Assembly: GCF_024433635.1 (NCBI RefSeq)
Contig: NZ_WNJZ01000007.1
Coordinates: 1-64,000 of the forward strand
Source: Ruminococcus sp. zg-924
Lineage (GTDB): Bacteria; Bacillota; Clostridia; Oscillospirales; Acutalibacteraceae
Reading direction: 5' to 3'
Length of the DNA stretch: 64,000 nt
Position numbers and translations under genes: made by a program. Below, one piece after another: positions 34,752 through 44,853 of the stretch; within the stretch, counting starts at the first letter, position 1, and each line of letters begins with the position of its first letter. The notes beneath the pieces are model-generated. The model saw only the letters and a program-made list of their open reading frames with translations, ran no database searches and was not told the origin of the DNA.

Positions 34752-35366
34752 ATGGACGTGTTATTAAAGGTTATTTCTCAGCAGTGGATTTTTATTTTGC
34801 TTGCGGGTCTGTTAATCGGCTTTCTTTATCTTGTTAAGGCAAAGCGGCCAAAGGATTTTCAGAAAATTGCTCTGATTGAGCTTGTCGTTTCTATTGCGGC
34901 ATTAGTGCTGTTTGCACTGTTCGGATTTCCGGATTTGTTCCTGCTTGCGCCGATTATAATAATTTGCTGTGAGCTTTTCGGCTACATAATTACCGGCAAG
35001 TGCGTAGGTGTGCTGCTTATTGACTTTTTGCTGATTCAGTTCTTGTGGTTCCTTGAAACCAAAACAATTATTAACTCAAGCTTCAGCCAGATTATATTCT
35101 ATGTGCTTCAGCTTGTCGCTGCTGTTGCTATCGGAATTCTTATCGACAATCATATCAGAGCGCTTAACAAGGAAAAAAAGCAAAAGATTGCTGCCAACAA
35201 GGAGCAGGAAGAATTGCAAAAAAAGAAAATGGATAAGCACGTTGACGAGATTATCTCAAAATACGGCGACGGAAAAAAAGCTGATGACGACACTGATAAA
35301 ATAGAAGAGCTTGAAGTCAGCGATATTCTGAAGAAATACTCTCTTGACGATGACAGTGATAAATAA
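34752..35366 (+). CDS. Unrecognised membrane protein with charged C-terminal tail
   Basis: 204 residues. Four to five membrane helices in the first 132 (about 9-27, 40-60, 63-84, 86-104, 111-131), then a cytosolic helical, Lys/Glu-rich tail. The tail contains two similar short segments, DEIISKYGDGKK and SDILKKYSLDDD, each with acidic residue, I-(I/L)-x-K-Y and a Gly/Ser. I do not recognise the family. AAAGGAA ribosome binding site, its own promoter and a strong hairpin downstream, so it is a monocistronic unit. Confidence 0.8.
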   Translation: MDVLLKVISQQWIFILLAGLLIGFLYLVKAKRPKDFQKIALIELVVSIAALVLFALFGFPDLFLLAPIIIICCELFGYIITGKCVGVLLIDFLLIQFLWFLETKTIINSSFSQIIFYVLQLVAAVAIGILIDNHIRALNKEKKQKIAANKEQEELQKKKMDKHVDEIISKYGDGKKADDDTDKIEELEVSDILKKYSLDDDSDK

Positions 35367-35375
35367 TTCCTAAAT

Positions 35376-35463
35376 AAAAAGGTCCTCAGCAAAACCGAAC
35401 AGTCAGCTTGAGCTTATAAAGCTCAACCCTGTATGCAGCTCAATTTTGCTAAAGACCTTTTTT
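35376..35463. terminator. Large nested hairpin, probable bidirectional terminator
   Basis: Outer stem 376-384/454-462 of kilobase 35 (AAAAAGGTC with GACCTTTTT), second stem AGCAAAA (35388-35394) with TTTTGCT (35444-35450), then a separate inner hairpin TTGAGCTT-ATA-AAGCTCAA (35408-35426). The outer arms give a U-run on both strands. It lies between convergent genes. Far more elaborate than the simple terminators elsewhere in this window. Confidence 0.65.
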
Positions 35464-35477
35464 ATTACAATAATATT

Positions 35478-35903
35478 TCAGTTTGACGAATTGTCTGACG
35501 CTTCAGTAGCGGCTGATTCAACGGCGGTTGCGGCGGAAGTCTTCTCGGTATCCTCACCTTTAGGGTACTGCATACCGTTGATAAACAGTGTGTCCTCGGT
35601 GACATACCAGTGTTCAAAGTCAACGCTTTCTTCGTTTGACGCCCACTCAAAGCTGAGCGGCTCGTCACTGCCGTAAACGCTGAGAGTTATTGAATTATCA
35701 TCCTTTATTTTGTATTCTCCTGCCATACCGCCGATTATGCAGGTGCTGTCATCATAAAACTCGCACCATGTTTGATTGCGGTATTCCCAGTTGCCAAGAA
35801 TAAGCTCTGACGGAGCCTTGGCTTGATTGCCCGAACATCCGACAATTGTAAGGCATAAAAGCACAGCAGGAAGAAAGGCTTTAAAAATTTTAAATGGCTT
35901 CAT
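35478..35903 (-). CDS. Small lipoprotein of unknown function
   Basis: 141 residues. Signal peptide with basic start (MKPFKIFK), hydrophobic core and lipobox TIVGC, Cys at 23. The mature protein has a compact region of about 80 residues beginning LILGNWEYRNQTWCEFYDDS, resembling small beta-rich lipocalin-like 'G-x-W' domains of clostridial lipoproteins (the pattern W-x-x-x-x...F-x-x-D...G-x-Y...I). The Ser/Thr/Ala/Glu-rich tail of 30 residues is probably flexible. Family not recognised beyond this. Own promoter. Confidence 0.8.
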   Translation of the reverse strand: MKPFKIFKAFLPAVLLCLTIVGCSGNQAKAPSELILGNWEYRNQTWCEFYDDSTCIIGGMAGEYKIKDDNSITLSVYGSDEPLSFEWASNEESVDFEHWYVTEDTLFINGMQYPKGEDTEKTSAATAVESAATEASDNSSN

Positions 35904-35949
35904 TTTTATTCGCTCCTATAAAATACTAATTATGAGTTCTGTTAATTTA

Positions 35950-35978
35950 ATAGTATAATCAGCAGGAATTTATGTCAA
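35950..35978 (-). promoter_or_regulatory. Promoter of the lipoprotein gene
   Basis: Minus strand: perfect TTGACA (35978-35973), 17-base spacer, TACTAT (35955-35950). Start near 35943, about 40 bases before the ATG. Confidence 0.75.
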
Positions 35979-36059
35979 CAAAATTTTTGTTAACATTTTA
36001 TTTTAAATCACCTTGTTAATTTTAACGAATAATAACGGATAATAAGTCGAAAATTTTCA

Positions 36060-36088
36060 TTGATTTTTTTCGTGATTTCAGTTAAAAT
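36060..36088 (+). promoter_or_regulatory. Promoter of the ANTAR regulator and probably carAB
   Basis: TTGATT (36060-36065), 17-base spacer, TAAAAT (36083-36088). Start near 36095, so the ATG at 36092 is excluded and the leader is about 12 bases. No terminator separates this from carA. Confidence 0.6.
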
Positions 36089-36106
36089 ATTATGATGGTG
36101 ATAGTT

Positions 36107-36676
36107 ATGAAAAGCGTTTTGGTAATATCAAGAACGGATGCGCTTGCAGCTCCGCTAAAGGAGCTTATGCAATCCGAGGGATATAGCGACGTAAGCACAG
36201 CTTGCAGCACACAGCAGGCAAAAGCTCTTATGCGTGAGCGCAGCTTTGATGTTGTTATTATCAATACGCCTATTCTCGACGGCGGCGGAATAGATTTGTC
36301 CGTCGAGCTTGTAAGCTGTTCCCGTTCAGGTGTTTTTGTCCTGATGAAAAGCGACGTTTACGAAAAATGCTGTGATGCCGTTGAAGAAAAGGGTGTTTTT
36401 GCAATGCAAAAGCCGCTTAACCGTGCAGTGTTTCATCAATGCCTGAAAATATGGGAAATTTCCAAAAATCGGCTTTTTAGCCTTGAGAGTGAAAATCTTC
36501 AGCTAAAGCACAAGGTGGAGGAAATGAAAGTAATTAACCGTGCAAAATGTACTCTGATGCAGTGCCTTACTATGAGTGAACAGCAGGCGCACCGCTATAT
36601 TGAAAAGCAGGCTATGGATATGCGCATAAGCCGCTTTCAGGTGGCGCAGAGAGTGCTAAGCACATATGAGCTTTAA
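36107..36676 (+). CDS. ANTAR-domain RNA-binding regulator with degenerate receiver
   Basis: 189 residues from ATG 36107 (GGTGAT 5 bases upstream). N-terminal receiver-like fold, a coiled linker (about 118-135) and a C-terminal ANTAR domain (EEMKVINRAKCTLMQCLTMS, then EQQAHRYIEKQAMDMRISRF near 138-177). ANTAR proteins bind paired stem-loops in mRNA leaders and prevent termination. In the receiver, the position of the phospho-accepting Asp is Asn (VVIINTP, Asn53) and the acidic pocket near 8-10 is SRTD, while the Lys (MQKPL, about 102) is kept, so classical phosphorylation is unlikely. It lies 34 bases upstream of carA with no visible terminator. Confidence 0.88.
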   Translation: MKSVLVISRTDALAAPLKELMQSEGYSDVSTACSTQQAKALMRERSFDVVIINTPILDGGGIDLSVELVSCSRSGVFVLMKSDVYEKCCDAVEEKGVFAMQKPLNRAVFHQCLKIWEISKNRLFSLESENLQLKHKVEEMKVINRAKCTLMQCLTMSEQQAHRYIEKQAMDMRISRFQVAQRVLSTYEL

Positions 36677-36710
36677 GCTATAACTAACTTTTGTGAAAGG
36701 ATTTGATTGC

Positions 36711-37784
36711 ATGAGCCAAAAGGCGTATCTGATACTTGAAAACGGCAAAACCTTTGAGGGCATTGGCTTTGGTGCCCGTAAAGAGGCTGTTGGAGAGCTT
36801 GTTTTTACAACTGCTATGACAGGATATCTTGAAACACTAACTGACCCAAGCTACTATGGTCAGGTAGTTATTCAAACATTCCCTTTAATCGGAAATTACG
36901 GGGTAATTCCCTCTGATTTTGAGAGTAAGCATCCTGCGCTTAAAGCATATATTGTTAGAAACAGGTGTCAAGAGCCGTCCAACTTCCGTTGCGAGGGTCT
37001 GCTTGACACTTTTTTAAAAAACGAGGATATACCGGGAATATATAACCTTGACACAAGAGCAATCACAAGGATTGTTCGTGAATACGGCGTAATGAACTGC
37101 AAGGTAACCTATACTCTTGATAATCTCGAAAGTGATATTGAGGAGATTAAGAAGTACAGAGTAACAAACGCCGTTACTTCTGTAACTCCGAACGAGAGGC
37201 AGGAGCTTAAGGCGGAAAATCCTGAACACAATGTTGTGCTGTGGGACTTCGGCGCAAAGGGCAATATTGCAAGAGAGCTTGTTAAGCGTGGCTGCAATGT
37301 TACAATCGTTCCTGCGTCAACTACTGCTGATGAAATTCTTTCTCTCAATCCGGACGGAATAATGCTTTCAAACGGACCGGGAGATCCACAGGAGAATACA
37401 GGAGTAATTTCGGAGCTTAAGAAGCTTTGTGAGAAAAAGCTGCCTACCTTTGGCATCTGCTTGGGACATCAGCTTCTGGCTATGTCACAGGGAGCAAAAA
37501 CACAAAAGCTTAAATACGGACACAGAGGAGCAAACCAGCCGGCAACCGAGACTGCCACAGGCAGAGTTTACATCACAAGCCAGAACCACGGTTACGCTGT
37601 AATGAGCGACACCCTTCCGGCAAACGCTGTTGAGAGCTTTAAAAACGGCAACGACGGCACCTGCGAGGGGGTAAGCTACACCGATATGCCTGCATTCTCT
37701 GTTCAGTTCCACCCAGAGGCATGCGGCGGTCCTCTTGACACTGCGTTCCTGTTTGATAAGTTCATTTCAATGATGGAGAAATAA
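36711..37784 (+). CDS. carA: Carbamoyl-phosphate synthase small subunit
   Basis: 357 residues from ATG 36711 (AAAGGA 10 bases upstream). Glutamine amidotransferase subunit feeding ammonia to CarB. N-terminal CPSase domain (AYLILENGKTFEGIGFGA) and a class I glutaminase with the nucleophile in FGICLGHQLLAM (Cys near 251) and the His-Glu pair in VQFHPEACGGPLD near 331. SNGPGDPQE near 229 is the usual oxyanion motif. Followed 45 bases later by carB. Confidence 0.97.
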   Translation: MSQKAYLILENGKTFEGIGFGARKEAVGELVFTTAMTGYLETLTDPSYYGQVVIQTFPLIGNYGVIPSDFESKHPALKAYIVRNRCQEPSNFRCEGLLDTFLKNEDIPGIYNLDTRAITRIVREYGVMNCKVTYTLDNLESDIEEIKKYRVTNAVTSVTPNERQELKAENPEHNVVLWDFGAKGNIARELVKRGCNVTIVPASTTADEILSLNPDGIMLSNGPGDPQENTGVISELKKLCEKKLPTFGICLGHQLLAMSQGAKTQKLKYGHRGANQPATETATGRVYITSQNHGYAVMSDTLPANAVESFKNGNDGTCEGVSYTDMPAFSVQFHPEACGGPLDTAFLFDKFISMMEK

Positions 37785-37829
37785 AACAGAATAATTATAT
37801 TATTACGTCTTTTGAAAGGAATGTGACAA

Positions 37830-40800
37830 ATGCCACTTAATAAGGATATTAAACGTGTAATGGTAATCGGCTCCGGCCCTATTGTTATTGGACAGGCTGC
37901 TGAATTTGACTACGCAGGAACACAGGCTTGCCGTGCGCTTAAAGAAGAGGGTCTTGAGGTAATCCTCATCAACTCGAACCCTGCTACAATAATGACAGAC
38001 AATGCAATGGCAGACAAGATTTACATTGAGCCTTTGAATCTTGAAACTGTTAAAAGAATTATAAAGAAAGAAAAGCCGGACAGCCTTTTGTCAACACTTG
38101 GCGGACAAACAGGTCTTACTCTTTCAATGCAGCTTGCAAAGGAAGGCTTCCTTGAGAAGGAGGGAGTTCGTTTGCTTGGTGCAGATCCGGAAACAATTGA
38201 CAAGGCAGAGGACAGACAGATGTTCAAGGACACAATGGAGTCCATAGGTCAGCCTGTTATTCCGTCGAAGGTTGTTAATGATGTTGAATCTGCTGTTGAT
38301 TTTGCAAAGGAAATAGGCTACCCTGTTATTATCCGTCCTGCTTTTACACTTGGCGGTACAGGCGGCGGTATTGTAAACAATGAGGAGGAGCTTCGTGAGA
38401 TTACGGCAAACGGCCTTGAGCTTTCGCCGATTACTCAGGTGCTTGTTGAGCGCTGCATAGCCGGATGGAAGGAAATTGAATTTGAGGTTATGCGTGACAG
38501 CAAGGGTAACGTAATCACCGTCTGCTCAATGGAGAATTTTGACCCTGTCGGAGTTCATACAGGCGACAGTATTGTTATTGCTCCTACCGTTACGCTTTCA
38601 GATAAAGAGTATCAGATGCTCAGAAGCGCATCTCTTGATATTATCTCGGCTCTCGGCGTAGAGGGCGGCTGTAACTGCCAGTTTGCGCTCAATCCTGAAA
38701 GCTTTGAGTATGCCGTTATTGAGGTTAATCCGAGAGTATCACGTTCTTCGGCTCTTGCTTCAAAGGCAACAGGCTACCCGATTGCAAAGGTATCGGCTAA
38801 AATAGCAATCGGATATACACTTGACGAAATCAAAAACGCCGTTACGGGTACAACCTATGCTTGCTTTGAGCCGGCTCTTGACTATGTTGTTGTTAAGTTC
38901 CCGAAATGGCCGTTTGATAAATTTGTTTATGCTAAGAGAACACTCGGTACTCAGATGAAGGCAACCGGAGAGGTTATGTCAATAGCTCCGACCTTTGAGC
39001 AGGCTATAATGAAGGCTGTAAGAGGCGCTGAAATTTCTCTTAAAACCTTAGACCACGAGAAGTTTATTAATATGTCGGTTGAAAATCTCAGAAAACGCCT
39101 TGAAATCTGCGACGACGAAAGACTATTCTGTGTGTTCTCAGCTCTCAAAAAAGGAATTACCGTTGATGAAATCCACAAAATCACACTGATTGACGAGTGG
39201 TTCCTTAATAAGCTTTTGAATATTATCAACCTTGAAAATGAGCTTGCAAAGGGCGAGCTTACAGACGAGCTTTATATGCAGGCTAAGCATATGGGCTTCC
39301 TTGATGAGTCTATCAAAAAGATAAGCGGCTGTGAGATTAACAATCCTGCTCTTCCTGTTTATAAAATGGTTGACACCTGTGCCGCAGAATTCAAAGCTGA
39401 AACACCTTACTTCTACTCCACTTTTGACAGTGAGAATGAAGCCGAGGAGTTTATTGAGGAGACAAACGACGGCAAAAAGACAATTATCGTTTTTGGTTCA
39501 GGTCCTATCAGAATCGGTCAGGGTATTGAATTCGACTATGCCTCTGTTCATTGCGTATGGGCGCTTAAACAGGCAGGCTTTGATGTAGTTATAGTGAACA
39601 ATAACCCTGAAACTGTTTCAACTGACTTCGACACAGCTGACAGACTTTATTTTGAGCCGCTTACTAACGAGGACGTTATGGGCGTTATCAACACCGAAAA
39701 GCCATATGGTGTTGTAGTTGCCTTTGGCGGTCAGACAGCTATAAAGCTGACAAGCTATTTAAGCTCACAGGGCGTAAATATTCTCGGAACATCTGCCGAC
39801 AGCATTGATATGGCGGAGGACAGAGAGCGTTTTGACGAGCTTCTTGAAAAACACCACATCAAGCGTCCTCAGGGCTTTACCGTAATGACAACCGAGGAAG
39901 CACTCGACGTTGCCGACAAAATTGGCTACCCTGTACTTATGCGTCCGTCATATGTACTTGGCGGTCAGAATATGATTATCGCTTATAACAGCGACGATAT
40001 TATAGAATATATGGCAATTATCCTGTCGCAGAATATTGAAAACCCAATCCTCATCGACAAATACCTTATGGGTACTGAGATTGAGATTGACGCTATCTGC
40101 GACGGCGAAGATATACTTATTCCGGGTATTATGGAGCATATTGAAAGAGCCGGAGTACATTCGGGCGACTCAATAGCCGTATATCCTGCATGGAATATCA
40201 GCGATGAAATGACAAAGCGCATTGTTAAAAGCTCCAAGGATTTGGCGCTTTCACTTAACACAAAGGGTCTTGTTAATATTCAGTACCTTATCTACAAAGG
40301 TGACCTTTATGTTATTGAGGTTAACCCACGTTCTTCAAGAACAATTCCTTACATCAGCAAGGTAACAGGCGTTCCTATGGTTGATTTGGCTACAAAGGCT
40401 ATGCTCGGCGAAAAACTCAGTGATATGGGCTACGGCACCGGACTTTATAAGAAATCACCTTATATAGCCGTTAAAGTTCCTGTATTCTCATTTGAGAAGC
40501 TTATCAATGTTGATAACCATTTGGGACCGGAAATGAAGTCAACCGGTGAGGTTCTGGGTGTTGCCGGAACACTTGAGGAGGCACTGTATAAGGGCCTTGT
40601 CGGTGCAGGCTACAAGATGACAAAGTCGGGCGGCGTTCTTATAACAGTTAGAAATTCAGACAAAAGCGAAATCGGTGACCTTGCCAAAAAATATCAGGAG
40701 CTTGGCTTTGAGCTTTACGCAACTAAGGGTACTGCCGAGGTGCTTAAGACCTACGGCATAAAGGCTCATGTTGTAAACAAAATTCATGAGGCTGACGAAA

Positions 40801-41876
40801 ACACCTTAACACTTATTGAAAGCGGAAAAATCAGTTATGTTATTTCAACCTCGTCTAAGGGAAGAATCCCCTCACGTGACAGCGTTAAGATTCGCCGTAA
40901 GACTGTTGAAAGAAACATTCCGTGTCTTACATCTCTCGACACGGCAAACGCACTTGCAGAGTGCCTTAAGAGCAGATATTCACCAAGCAACACAGAGCTT
41001 GTTGACATTAACCATATGAGGAGAGATAAAGTGAAGTATAATTTTACTAAGATGCATGGCTGTGGCAATGACTACATCTATTTTAACTGCTTTGACGAAA
41101 TGATAAACAACCCTGAAGGGCTCAGCGTTCGTCTATCTGACAGACGTTACGGAATCGGCGGCGACGGTATTATTCTTATCTGCAGGTCTGATGTTGCAGA
41201 CGCAAAGATGAGAATGTTCAATCTTGACGGTTCTGAAGGTAAAATGTGCGGCAACGGTATTCGCTGCGTTGGCAAGTTCCTTTACGATCACAACCTTGTT
41301 GATACAAGCAAGGATACAGTTTCTGTTGAAACCTTAAGCGGCATAAAGACCCTTACAGTTTACAAGCAGGACAACGAGGTTAAGAGCCTGCGTGTTGATA
41401 TGGGCAAGGCGGAGCTTAACCCGAAAAATATACCTGTTGCTATGGATAAGGATAAGATTGTAAACGAGCCTGTAACTATCGACGGCAATGATTACAACAT
41501 CACTTGTGTTTCAATGGGAAATCCACACTGTGTTGTATTTATGGATGATATAGACGGTCTTGACATTGAGAAGGTAGGTCCGAAGTTTGAGTTCGACCTG
41601 CTTTTCCCTGAGAGGGTAAATACAGAGTTCGTAAGCGTAATTGACAACCATACAATCAGAATGAGAGTATGGGAGAGAGGCAGCGGCGAAACATGGGCTT
41701 GCGGTACAGGTGCCTGCGCTGTTGCTGTTGCGGCTGTTGAAAACGGCTTCTGCCCGAAGGGTGAGGACATTACAATTAAGCTTAAGGGCGGCGACCTTGT
41801 AATAAACTACACGGATGAAACAGTATTTATGACAGGCGCTGCAGAGCGTGTATTTGACGGAACAATAGAGCTTTAA
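37830..41876 (+). CDS. carB: CarB-DapF continuous reading frame (carbamoyl-phosphate synthase large chain joined to diaminopimelate epimerase)
   Basis: 1348 codons with no stop. Residues 1-1067 are a complete CarB: two ATP-grasp halves (IGSGPIVIGQAAEFDYAG near 12 and FGSGPIRIGQGIEFDYAS near 556), GGQTGLTLS and GGQTAIKLT, EVNPRVSRSSALASKATGYP near 299 and EVNPRSSRTIPYISKVTGVP near 831, and the C-terminal allosteric (MGS-like) domain from about 930 ending TELVDINHMR. Residues 1068-1348 are a complete DapF. CarB is normally about 1065-1075 residues, so the join sits at its natural end. A GAGGAG site and GTG remain at the junction (41017-41033), so CarB may be made both as fusion and as substrate for internal initiation. 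Typical CarB makes carbamoyl phosphate for pyrimidines and arginine. Confidence 0.9.
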   Translation: MPLNKDIKRVMVIGSGPIVIGQAAEFDYAGTQACRALKEEGLEVILINSNPATIMTDNAMADKIYIEPLNLETVKRIIKKEKPDSLLSTLGGQTGLTLSMQLAKEGFLEKEGVRLLGADPETIDKAEDRQMFKDTMESIGQPVIPSKVVNDVESAVDFAKEIGYPVIIRPAFTLGGTGGGIVNNEEELREITANGLELSPITQVLVERCIAGWKEIEFEVMRDSKGNVITVCSMENFDPVGVHTGDSIVIAPTVTLSDKEYQMLRSASLDIISALGVEGGCNCQFALNPESFEYAVIEVNPRVSRSSALASKATGYPIAKVSAKIAIGYTLDEIKNAVTGTTYACFEPALDYVVVKFPKWPFDKFVYAKRTLGTQMKATGEVMSIAPTFEQAIMKAVRGAEISLKTLDHEKFINMSVENLRKRLEICDDERLFCVFSALKKGITVDEIHKITLIDEWFLNKLLNIINLENELAKGELTDELYMQAKHMGFLDESIKKISGCEINNPALPVYKMVDTCAAEFKAETPYFYSTFDSENEAEEFIEETNDGKKTIIVFGSGPIRIGQGIEFDYASVHCVWALKQAGFDVVIVNNNPETVSTDFDTADRLYFEPLTNEDVMGVINTEKPYGVVVAFGGQTAIKLTSYLSSQGVNILGTSADSIDMAEDRERFDELLEKHHIKRPQGFTVMTTEEALDVADKIGYPVLMRPSYVLGGQNMIIAYNSDDIIEYMAIILSQNIENPILIDKYLMGTEIEIDAICDGEDILIPGIMEHIERAGVHSGDSIAVYPAWNISDEMTKRIVKSSKDLALSLNTKGLVNIQYLIYKGDLYVIEVNPRSSRTIPYISKVTGVPMVDLATKAMLGEKLSDMGYGTGLYKKSPYIAVKVPVFSFEKLINVDNHLGPEMKSTGEVLGVAGTLEEALYKGLVGAGYKMTKSGGVLITVRNSDKSEIGDLAKKYQELGFELYATKGTAEVLKTYGIKAHVVNKIHEADENTLTLIESGKISYVISTSSKGRIPSRDSVKIRRKTVERNIPCLTSLDTANALAECLKSRYSPSNTELVDINHMRRDKVKYNFTKMHGCGNDYIYFNCFDEMINNPEGLSVRLSDRRYGIGGDGIILICRSDVADAKMRMFNLDGSEGKMCGNGIRCVGKFLYDHNLVDTSKDTVSVETLSGIKTLTVYKQDNEVKSLRVDMGKAELNPKNIPVAMDKDKIVNEPVTIDGNDYNITCVSMGNPHCVVFMDDIDGLDIEKVGPKFEFDLLFPERVNTEFVSVIDNHTIRMRVWERGSGETWACGTGACAVAVAAVENGFCPKGEDITIKLKGGDLVINYTDETVFMTGAAERVFDGTIEL
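41031..41876 (+). CDS. dapF: Diaminopimelate epimerase (C-terminal part of the CarB-DapF frame, probable internal start)
   Basis: 281 codons from GTG 41031, with GAGGAGAG (41017-41024) at good spacing. Interconverts LL- and meso-diaminopimelate for lysine and peptidoglycan. Both catalytic cysteines are seen: MCGNGIRCVGKF (near 73-84) and ETWACGTGACAVAVAA (near 222-237). It opens VKYNFTKMHGCGNDYIYFN, the standard DapF N-terminus, and has GIGGDGIILI near 44. It lies in frame with carB without a stop, so the start given is inferred. Pairs with dapL two genes on, making the DapL route (THDP to LL-DAP to meso-DAP). Confidence 0.88.
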   Translation: MKYNFTKMHGCGNDYIYFNCFDEMINNPEGLSVRLSDRRYGIGGDGIILICRSDVADAKMRMFNLDGSEGKMCGNGIRCVGKFLYDHNLVDTSKDTVSVETLSGIKTLTVYKQDNEVKSLRVDMGKAELNPKNIPVAMDKDKIVNEPVTIDGNDYNITCVSMGNPHCVVFMDDIDGLDIEKVGPKFEFDLLFPERVNTEFVSVIDNHTIRMRVWERGSGETWACGTGACAVAVAAVENGFCPKGEDITIKLKGGDLVINYTDETVFMTGAAERVFDGTIEL

Positions 41877-41907
41877 TTAACTGAAATACAGAAAAATAAT
41901 TGAATAA

Positions 41908-43569
<1,662 letters not shown>

Positions 43570-43607
43570 GTTTTTTAGAAATTACGATTTAGAAAGGGAG
43601 AAATATT

Positions 43608-44819
43608 ATGCCATACATTAACGAAAACTTTTTAAAGCTTGAGAAAAACTACCTTTTTATCAACATCGCGAAAAAGATAAACGAGTTTATTGCAAACAAC
43701 CCCGATAAGAAGGACAATATCATAAGAATGGGTATTGGCGACGTTACCCTTCCGCTTGCACCGTGTGTTGTAGAGGCTGTAAAAAAAGGCGTTGAAGAGA
43801 TGGGCGTTAAGGAAACCTTCAAAGGCTACGAGGACAGCGGCACAGGCTATGACTTTTTAAAGGAAGCGGTTTCCGGCTACTACAAGAGCTTTGGAGTTGA
43901 CGTACCGGCTGACGATATAAGAATCAGTGATGGCGCAAAGTCAGACTGCGGCAACATAGTTGATATTTTCAGCGACAAAAACACAGTACTTATCTCAGAT
44001 CCTGCTTACCCGGTTTATGTTGATTCAAACCTTATGAGCGGCAGAGAGGTAATCTATATTGACTCAACGCAGGAAACAGGCTTCAACGCCGTTCCTGACC
44101 CGAACATCCATGCCGACTTAATCTATCTCTGCTCACCGAACAACCCGACAGGTGCAGCTTTTACAACTGCACAGCTTAAGGCTTGGGTTGATTATGCGCT
44201 TGATAATAAGGCTATAATAATCTATGATGCAGCTTACGAGGCATTTATTACAGAGGAAGATGTTTCGAGAAGTATTTATGCAATTGAGGGTTCAAAGAAG
44301 TGTGCTATTGAAATCTGCTCACTTTCAAAAACAGCAGGTTTTACAGGTCTTCGCTGCGGCTACACAGTGGTTCCGAAGGAGCTTGAGGTTGTAGCTGAGG
44401 ACGGAACTGTTGTCAATGTTTCACAGATTTGGGGCAGAAGACAAGGTTCAAAGTTCAACGGCGTTTCTTATCCTGTTCAGTGCGGTGCAGCAGCAGTGTT
44501 CTCTGAGGAGGGTCAGAAGCAGTGTGCTGAAAACCTTGAGTATTACAAGGAGAACGCAAGAATCATTGCAAAAACCTTTGACGAGCTTGGCATTTGGTAT
44601 TCAGGCGGTAAAAACTCGCCGTATATTTGGCTCAAGTGCCCGAACGGTATGGGTTCATGGGAGTTCTTTGACTATCTTCTTACTGAGGCTAATGTTGTCG
44701 GAACACCGGGCGCAGGCTTTGGCAAGAACGGCGAAGGCTACTTCAGACTAACCTCCTTTGGTGACCGTGACAAAACTATTGAGGCAATGGCAAGAATAAA
44801 GAAGCTTCTCACAAAATAA
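43608..44819 (+). CDS. dapL: LL-diaminopimelate aminotransferase
   Basis: 403 residues. PLP aminotransferase converting tetrahydrodipicolinate directly to LL-DAP, bypassing acylated intermediates. Motifs are IRMGIGDVTLPL near 43, KGYEDSGTGYDFLKEA near 76, ISDGAKSDCGNIVDIF near 106, SPNNPTGAAF near 178 and the PLP lysine in SLSKTAGFTGLRCGYTVVP near 242-260. Ribosome binding site AAAGGGAG. With dapF upstream it completes the DapL lysine/DAP pathway. Confidence 0.96.
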   Translation: MPYINENFLKLEKNYLFINIAKKINEFIANNPDKKDNIIRMGIGDVTLPLAPCVVEAVKKGVEEMGVKETFKGYEDSGTGYDFLKEAVSGYYKSFGVDVPADDIRISDGAKSDCGNIVDIFSDKNTVLISDPAYPVYVDSNLMSGREVIYIDSTQETGFNAVPDPNIHADLIYLCSPNNPTGAAFTTAQLKAWVDYALDNKAIIIYDAAYEAFITEEDVSRSIYAIEGSKKCAIEICSLSKTAGFTGLRCGYTVVPKELEVVAEDGTVVNVSQIWGRRQGSKFNGVSYPVQCGAAAVFSEEGQKQCAENLEYYKENARIIAKTFDELGIWYSGGKNSPYIWLKCPNGMGSWEFFDYLLTEANVVGTPGAGFGKNGEGYFRLTSFGDRDKTIEAMARIKKLLTK

Positions 44820-44853
44820 GAATATACAATAAGAATAAAAAGGAGGACGAAAA

